A stretch of DNA of 64,000 bases, from the NCBI GenBank assembly GCA_025331435.1, contig JAIWNI010000005.1, positions 496,001 through 560,000 on the forward strand. The letters are read 5' to 3'. Shown here one piece after another: positions 57,301 to 64,000 of this stretch. Origin of the DNA: Choanephora cucurbitarum. Its lineage: Eukaryota > Mucoromycota > Mucoromycetes > Mucorales > Choanephoraceae. A program made the translations under genes and the position numbers. The notes beneath the pieces were generated by a model. That model ran no database searches, was not told the origin of the DNA, and saw only the letters and a program-made list of their open reading frames with translations. Within the stretch, counting starts at the first letter, position 1; each line of letters begins with the position of its first letter.

Positions 57301-59831
57301 TTACATTCAATGCAAATTCTTCCATTTCGATTGTGATATCCAAATTTGGTTGAGAACCAGCACCAGTCATGTTGAACATTCCCTGAGTCAAAGCATGATG
57401 TCCTGTTCTTTTACTCAAAGCATTGTTTGCAAATTTCTGGCCATGTGTGGTAGCAGGATTTATGAGATGCAGATCTTCTATAGGTCTAAAGAAATAAGGA
57501 CGAGGACCCTTTCGACGCATGTTTTGAAGCATTGCCCAGATTTCAGTACGTGCTCTCACCCACGAAGAAAATCTCGTTTCAAATTTAGTGTTTGGTGATT
57601 CGTTGACATATGCAGTGAAGCACAAAAGGAAGAAGTAGCGTTGTAATCCATCAAGTGCTTTTCTTAGATAGGTGTTGTCATTGTATTCCGATGGAGCTTG
57701 AACCATCTGTTTGATACGATTGGTCAAAATAGATTCTCTAAGATTGACAACAGCATCGGCTGTAGTTTTTTTTGAGTGTTGTGATGAGTCTTTTGTTTTG
57801 TGGTAATTGTAGTTTACACTTACACTTATCAATTACTGTATCTAAAATCCGTTTACTGAAAATGCCACTCTCAAGCACAGTCGTCAGAGACATGATTGAC
57901 TGATAATTACCCAGTAGAGCCTCTTTCAGGTTTTCAATCCAAGATCCTCTTTCTAACATCCATTCAGTAGCTGAGCGATTCATTTTCTTTGAACTTAGAG
58001 CTAAAAGAGCAGGTTAGTAACAAGAAAGAGTTGAAGCATGTATACATCTTACCATTCTCAAGGATAATCACAACTCGAAGCAAAGCATTGTTCTTTGCGT
58101 GAGTAGTGTCAGCCTCTTCAAAGCCTTTCACAAAACGGCTGCTGCTTACATCATCTGGTGTGCTTACATTATCTGATACAAAGGTGGAATAGCTGTAACC
58201 AGAGACAGGGAATGGATCTGGTTGACCACGCTCTATCAGCTGTGTACGACGTATGATTTGTGCTATGATAATGCCCACAGTGGCTGTTCCAAGAAAAATC
58301 AAATATTAGTATGAGTTGTTTGATATAGAAAGAAACATCTGCAGCATACTTCGAACAGCTCCAATACCACAGTTAAAAATAAGAGGGTCAGTCGGCTCAA
58401 GACTTCGGATGACATTGATGTATTCGTCAAAGTAATTTTCTTCAGGAGCCTGCTCAGGGGAAATAGGGATACGGAAGTATTTGAGACGATAACCTTTACT
58501 TTGAAACTCTTGAAAAACTACAGAACAAGTTGTTTAGAATACCAATTGAAGTTAGAAGATAACATGATAGTGTTTGTTTATTACCTTCTTTTGGTGTTTG
58601 TACTTTATCAGCTGCAATGAAACAAGGTACCACAGACTTGTCGGCTTATACAAATAGCAAATGTTAGGAGCCAACTCAATAAGAATATAATCCCTATCAA
58701 CTTACATAGTTCTTGGTGAACCAAAAGCAGCCCACCCAATGACTGAGCTTCTTTGAGGATATCTGTCTTGAGCCGTTCTTCTAATTTCTCTAGTCTTGCT
58801 GCGTTGATACCATAGAAAATACTCATATTCTGCATTGGATCGGCGTAATCGCGCAAAACATAAGGTGATCCGTTCAAATATACTAATAGCAGGTAGATGA
58901 ATTAGGATAAGCTTATTCTACAAAATTCATCTTACACTGTGTACTTACTCAAAGGTTCTTCGCGTGTTGAAAACCTATCATTCAAAACAAAACAATAAAA
59001 TAAGTTTCAATTATGATCACATTTGTTCCATAACAGTAGTTTTACCATGTACACGATGACGATGGACTAGCACTCTTTGGATGACAGTTCAGTATGCTAA
59101 GTATTGTTGAGAGTCCAATAACCTAGATGAATTACATTATGCATAAGTATACTTGATTCCAACTTGTATGACAGACTTACTGTAGGCTGTGCTACACCAT
59201 GGACATTCAGCTCCGCAATACGAAAGTTAGGAGCGCCCTGAAGGTGAAAGTCTAAGTTGGTATTTGTACCTATACACACATGTTAACCGTTTCTTTTCTT
59301 TGTTTGATTGCCTTTTTCTTCTTTGACTCAATTACCACTTAAGAAATGATCCATTTTCAAGATAGTATTTCTGGCTAATACACTTCCTTTTCTTGATTTT
59401 ACAATATGAGGTGCCATTCTTAACAATGAATAAGGGTCAAGTACTGTTTCTTCATCTTTCTTTTGAAAATGGGTATTAAAAGACTGATCAGTGCCAGATT
59501 GAAAGCTGCTCTGTCGAGTGTGATTTCCGGAGCTAGGTCCGCTATTTCCATTCAGACCACTAATGCTGCTTTCATTAATAAACATAGTACTGAAATACTG
59601 GCTTTTGTTTTGTTTAACATTTTTTCTTTTACAAACTTACAGTTTAGGCGGAACAAAGCATTTTGGCTGGTCGACACTTGACTCGAAAGGTTTACGTGGC
59701 AGAATAGGTGAGGACTCTGACGTGGAGTTTACTGAGCCTCTTCTAGTAGAAGAAGACTCGGCATATAGACTGAAATTACCATTAGATTTGGGTGAGCTGC
59801 TTAGTTGATGATAAGCATTGAGAAAAGACAT
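54302..59831 (-). CDS. Paladin/phytase-like PTP-fold protein with three CX5R modules
   Basis: Sixteen exons (59831-59641, 59589-59336, 59269-59181, 59122-59046, 58974-58949, 58882-58706, 58611-58585, 58517-58350, 58283-58053, 58000-57824, 57759-57305, 57234-56459, 56402-55286, 55202-55099, 55035-54934, 54839-54302) join in frame to 1502 residues. Three similar modules occur, each with an RIE/RIAE-VYGVAQPT-type start, a REEP..Y.N..PYVLR segment and a P-loop: NCGIGAVR, NCQVGLGR, NCQMGRGR. This is the inositol-hexakisphosphate/PTP-like phytase fold of vertebrate paladin. It probably acts on phosphoinositides or inositol phosphates, or is a pseudophosphatase; cytosolic, no signal peptide. The smallest exons (26 and 27 nt) are placed by frame only. 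Confidence 0.88.
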
Positions 59832-60463
59832 TTAATAAAATTAACAAAAAAAAAAGAGAGAGATAAAAAGCAATGATGCCTTGATATTTATAGTTTACGT
59901 TTGAGCTATCTACCGTCTACCCCTTTTTTAACTCACCGACCATACATGAAGCATAAATTTGAATGCAACCAATGACAGTTGATCACCTGACCAACCTCTT
60001 ATCACTTTTCGCGCCTTTAAAATATACCAACTATATTGGTGCCTACAATTGATTGTGAGAAAATAAGCCTTTTTGGCCGTTATCAGCCTGATAAGTAAGT
60101 CTGTCAAACAAAGAAGAAAAGGCTTGTTGAATTGATAACCATAGGCTCGATTCGGAATATAAAACTATTATTGATTGAACACTCTATGAAATGTTATTTT
60201 GTACTCGTACATACATACATATGATAGCATTTACAAAGTCCAATCTAAAATTTGCTGAAAGATATAATCTGTAGTTTATCAATTATAAATCAAAGCGACT
60301 TGACAACAACTTTAGATGACTCAAGAAACATACATATATGTGGGGGAATCGAGAAAATAAATGTGAATGTTGCCGAATGATAAAGCAATGCAAAAAAGCA
60401 GAAACAAAGTCTTCAAGCTGCTAGAACGGATACCGCAATAAGGTGGATGAAACAATAGCAATA
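59832..60463. promoter_or_regulatory. Upstream region of the paladin-like gene
   Basis: AT-rich, non-coding as far as I can see. Ends at the MITE. Confidence 0.5.
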
Positions 60464-60666
60464 AAGTACTACCCCGCAATAACGGAATTCATTATGGATG
60501 CAGAGTTGTCCATTATCGCGAAAATTTCGTCGTCTCTTACCCTGTTTTGACCGAGAAGGAACCAATGATATAATGTGAAAAGTGTATACCTAACGTAATT
60601 GCAATCTCAGGTTTGTACGGCACCAAAACCATGCAATATTGATTCCGTTACTGCGGGGTAGTACTG
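60464..60666. mobile_element. 203-bp MITE, pogo/Tigger-like ends
   Basis: Inverted ends: 60465-60488 (AGTACTACCCCGCAATAACG...) matches the reverse complement of 60642-60665 at 23 of 24 bases. With one more base the right end reads CAGTACTACCCCGCAGTAAC inward, and a TA dinucleotide flanks both sides (60462-60463 and 60667-60668). TA duplication plus a CAGTA...CCCCGC-ATAACGGA end resembles the pogo/Tigger/Jerky branch of Tc1-mariner elements. There is no coding capacity, so it is a non-autonomous element. Confidence 0.82.
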
Positions 60667-60715
60667 TAGTAGTAATAGTAGATGTCAATATGGTTGTCAA
60701 GACAAGACAGCAAGA

Positions 60716-61123
60716 CTTTTTAAGACCTCCCCAGAAGCTTTCAACGAAAGTCTTATATTTTTTGGAGCCACAGTATTCATGTCTCTAGAGATCGTACATT
60801 CGCTACTAATAAATGCCTGACAGATTCGAAAGCTATTAGATTCAATAAAACAGTTCATACCGTACTGTTTAAGCCAGTTTTTGCAGTCGTCAATGGCTTA
60901 GCATCCCATAGAATTTAGCTCAGCTGACAACAGCAGTACAAAAGCTGTAAAAACTGATGAAATGATGAAGATACAAAATAAGCGAATGCATCAACATGTT
61001 TTAGAGATGTTGAAAGATAGTGATATATGCTTTAAGCTGCTTGCCAACTTATTTGATGTCGTAAGTGCCTTGGTGCAGGCTGTCGGTGGAACCAGAAGTA
61101 CGTGCCATTTGACTTTGAACTAA
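60716..61123 (+). pseudogene. Decayed protein-coding frame beside the MITE
   Basis: One reading frame runs from the MITE edge to the TAA at 61121-61123 with only two internal stops (TGA near 60815-60819, TAG at 60899-60901). It reads convincingly like protein: RLFKTSPEAFNESLIFFGAT, QIRKLLDSIKQFIPYCLSQF, TKAVKTDEMMKIQNKRMHQH, LKDSDICFKLLANLFDVVSA. No family recognised. Probably a fragment of an old transposon gene or of a lineage-specific gene. Confidence 0.45.
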
Positions 61124-64000
61124 GTCTCTTTATGAAAAGAAACAAAAGCATCATAGCAAGCAAATTCATAACTTGCTTCTGTTTTGATACACGTAGTAAC
61201 TTGTATCAAAGATTATTTCTGGCTCGCTAAAAACTCATCGTGCGTACATAAATAAACGTCAGGTGCACTCATACAAGAACAATAAATATCTCATCCAATC
61301 AAATCAAAGTACTATTATGGCTTTCGTTATTAAGTGTTTCTTTATTTTCCCTTATGACTGAGCTAGAAGAACTCATGATATAAGAAACTACTATCGTCGT
61401 ATAGTTAAATGACTTTCATTGATACTCTTGCTTGGCTAAATGATTTTACAAAGAGGCGTCTGCTTAAAGAAGAGTCAAATAGTATTATGATATAAAATAA
61501 TACTGAATGTCAATAAATCAATTAACAAATAACTCCTTTTTGGGTTCGCAAGGTTAGAGATATATGCTGTTTGTTGTTGATTACATGGTGGCTGATTCAA
61601 TTGATATTCAACATATGCAAATTGACTTCACATTGCATAATTCATATGATAATTCCGACTAAATGTATTTCGAAGAAACCATGAAAAAAATGCATTAACA
61701 AAAAGAAGGACATGCTATTTAAACAACGCAGAGAAAGTCTCTTGATCTATGGGATTGTCTTGCTAAATTAAGAATGCAGATCTTATTGCTACATATAGAG
61801 ATAGCATTGATCGTCTTGAGACCTTCTTTTCCGTTTCTTTCTACGATTTTCCAAGGATAACTTGGTTTTTCAAAAACACGGACTTGAGACGTACTATATT
61901 TGGCAGTTATACACATTGATGTGTAAAGACTATGCTTCTTCTCTTTCCAGAAACCACATATAAGGATGTGCCATCAGATGGCCAAACCAGAACCATAATC
62001 TCCATCATCCATAAACATGATACATAGTAATTGCTATTCTTGTTGAGTATACCTCCTCTCAGCTGAGTATGTTGGATCATGAGCTTTTTCGTGTCTCATT
62101 TCAGACCGTATTTTACTTCTACTACAAGCAGGACTATAACGAAAAGTTTCTTTATGTATGCATTTTAGCTATTATCAAAGAATATCGAGAGAGAACTGCC
62201 TCCGTTGCTTGTACTTCTTGACCTTCTGGGACAGCCTTTGCACGGTGCAGATTGTGTTAAAAACATAGCCATTACTTTGAAAATGCCTGAGGTGCTGCTT
62301 GTTTTTTTTTTCATTTTGAAGTCAAAAAACACAGGTAATGATTCTTTACTTTGCGGCTGCGGAGGAACATAAGGAAACATGAGGTCATGATACTAGCTGA
62401 TCATCTTTGAGTTTCAACTTATCCTAGCAAAACTATGATATACTAATCGAAGCCATAGTAAAAGAGCTTATGATACCACACTTGCAGCTAACTTAACATA
62501 CATTGTAAATGCTTAGACTGATAAAAGTATTAATAATCCTACAAAGAATAAAGCAATGGATGGAGCAAATTTTGTGGTCTGTCAGACTTTTTCGCGACAA
62601 TTTGGTCATGAAGATTGTTACTGTGAATAAAGATGATGACAACAGTATCTTTTAGGGTATCATTTTGTCTCTATTTTATTCAGTTATAGCGATGCTTTTT
62701 GTTTCTTCTAAGAATGATTGCTTTACAAAAAGAGAGTTCATTATTCTAATATAAGATTATAGCAAGCAGAATAGATCCCGTCATAACACCTAAATGCGTT
62801 AGTCAACCTTTTAGAATAATTTTTGGCCTCTGTGCACACGAACATAGCTTTTGCATTGAAGACTTAAATCTTCTCATACACATGTATATCTTGGAACGCT
62901 CATTGGAAACAATATATGCTGTGAATATTAGCCATTTGTAGGAGACAAATAGTCTTTTCTTTCATCTTGGATTGATTGTTTTTCTTTTCTTATCTTTCTT
63001 CTTTGTTGTTTATTCACGCAGATGGCTTATCGCTGCAGGAGCCTAAAGTTATATCTAGTTCTGCAGTTTAAGCCTAGCAAAATCTATGCGCATGTAGTTT
63101 ATGACAGTTTTTCAGGCTTTTCAAAATAGGCGGTCCATATTATTTTAAATGAGGTTTGTAGATGTGATGGAAATGATAGGTTTTGGCAAGGCTTCATCAG
63201 ACACTTCATTGAATTTTATTGCGATCTTATATTTTCATCAGCATATGTTGCAGACTACTTGTTTCCTATGAAAAAATGTTTAGGAGCATTGAATTCAACC
63301 ACATCTACGATTTCGTTTTTCTTCAATAGTAAGTTTACACACTTCTCTTCAACGATTGCATCAAATATCAAGTCTTTTTTGCTTTGGATGGCTAAACAGG
63401 CCTACTTTTCGTCCAAAATATACCAACAAAACCGTTTGTTGATTGATGTAGATTCGGTCAACTTAATTTTTTTTTGACCTTTACAGCCTGGTACCCTCAA
63501 AATAGTCCTCTTCCTTCTGCAATTACTCCTTCTTTCTCTAGAGTAGTTGAGCAGTCTTTTGTTTAATGGCGATCTTTAGAGTGGTCTGGGGATGAGGATG
63601 TATCATGATATGCATATCCAGTATATTGTGGATCAGGCATAGATGCCATTCTGTGTTTTATCACAAAAAAAATATTTTATCATTCGATCCTCTTATTGCG
63701 CACAATCTTCTCTTTAATATTACTTTATCCTCTTGGCATAAAAGTAAGTCATAACTGTAAAGCTTTCGATAGCTTACTGTGTTAGATGGCTATACAAACA
63801 TCCTTTCGTAATCGGCACTTTCTATCAGCATAACTATTTGAAGTGACCAAAGGCTTCGAACGCTCTAAGATCAGAGGAACTTCATCCTTGCGAACATAAA
63901 ACGCATTAATCTTTTATATCTTAGAAGCCTGAAATTTCAGGTCTGACTGTATCACTAACAGTATTTAAAAAAAGATTGGTTTAATCCAATTGAACAAAAA
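61124..64000. other. Gene-poor right end of the window
   Basis: AT-rich. Several short frames look protein-like but are isolated: minus 61916-61719 (SYPWKIVERNGKEGLKTINA), plus near 62172-62360 (ELPPLLVLLDLLGQPLHGAD), plus near 63023 (RCRSLKLYLVLQFKPSKIYA), and a 28-codon minus-strand frame 63649-63563 (MASMPDPQYTGYAYHDTSSS) that could be a first exon. No gene could be assembled; the last may belong to a gene whose remainder is decayed. Confidence 0.5.

Noticed and set aside
1..64000. tRNA, rRNA or snoRNA genes
   Set aside because: I scanned by eye for B-box-like GGTTCGANTCC and obvious cloverleafs and found none convincing; a covariance-model search would be needed to exclude them.

Overview
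The window is nuclear DNA of a filamentous fungus, most likely an early-diverging mould of the Mucoromycota (Mucorales-like); the genus cannot be fixed from sequence alone. The reasons are AT-rich spacers, compact genes with many short (about 45-80 nt) GT-AG introns, a chitin deacetylase, and uniformly eukaryotic housekeeping genes. Twenty-five protein genes (one cut by the window edge), one large autonomous transposon with two frames, one MITE and several decayed coding relics can be supported. Exon boundaries were placed by hand from GT/AG signals, reading-frame continuity and family alignment by eye. The summed exon lengths come out in frame for every multi-exon gene.

Layout. 1-1.5 kb: 3' part of a peroxisomal Lon protease. 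1.7-2.6 kb: an F-box gene. 2.74-6.27 kb: a Mutator-like (MULE) transposon with long terminal inverted repeats, a candidate 9-bp target duplication, a transposase and an OTU-protease frame. 6.5-18.3 kb: UTP4, an acyl-CoA-binding/ankyrin protein, a Dph6-like PP-loop protein, a secreted CAP protein, a four-RRM protein with a Lys/Asp tail, an unknown Pro/Gln-rich protein, SEC22 and HYPK. 18.5-23 kb: a tail-anchored coiled-coil protein, an AIG1-type GTPase, a small Cys-rich membrane protein and a Dgk1-like lipid kinase. 23.7-31 kb: divergent TRA2 and cactin, ribose-5-phosphate isomerase, BRF1. 32.2-37 kb: FBA1, LSM6, a GPI-anchored Asp/Lys/His-rich protein. 37-42.4 kb: a gene-poor block with coding relics. 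42.5-50 kb: chitin deacetylase, UTP13, eIF3j (HCR1), a tail-anchored coiled-coil protein. 50-52.2 kb: no gene seen. 52.2-59.8 kb: a DctA-like carboxylate symporter and a 16-exon paladin/phytase-like protein with three CX5R motifs. 59.8-64 kb: gene-poor DNA with a 203-bp MITE and a decayed frame beside it.

Functional themes: gene expression (UTP4, UTP13, BRF1, eIF3j, LSM6, TRA2, cactin, HYPK, the RRM protein), central carbon metabolism (FBA1, ribose-5-phosphate isomerase), lipid and membrane traffic (SEC22, Dgk1-like, acyl-CoA-binding protein, peroxisomal Lon) and the cell surface (chitin deacetylase, GPI protein, CAP protein). Several pairs are head-to-head with short shared spacers: ACBP-ankyrin/Dph6-like, HYPK/18.5-kb gene, TRA2/cactin, UTP13/HCR1. 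Four genes, three of them secreted or surface proteins and the fourth FBA1, have clear TATA boxes about 60-85 bp before the start codon.

The most unusual items are the MULE whose transposase and OTU frames are separated by what looks like a single-nucleotide slip inside a (KKEE)n-coding microsatellite, the three-module paladin-like phosphatase, the intron-bearing bacterial-type DctA-like transporter, and the fungal AIG1 GTPase.
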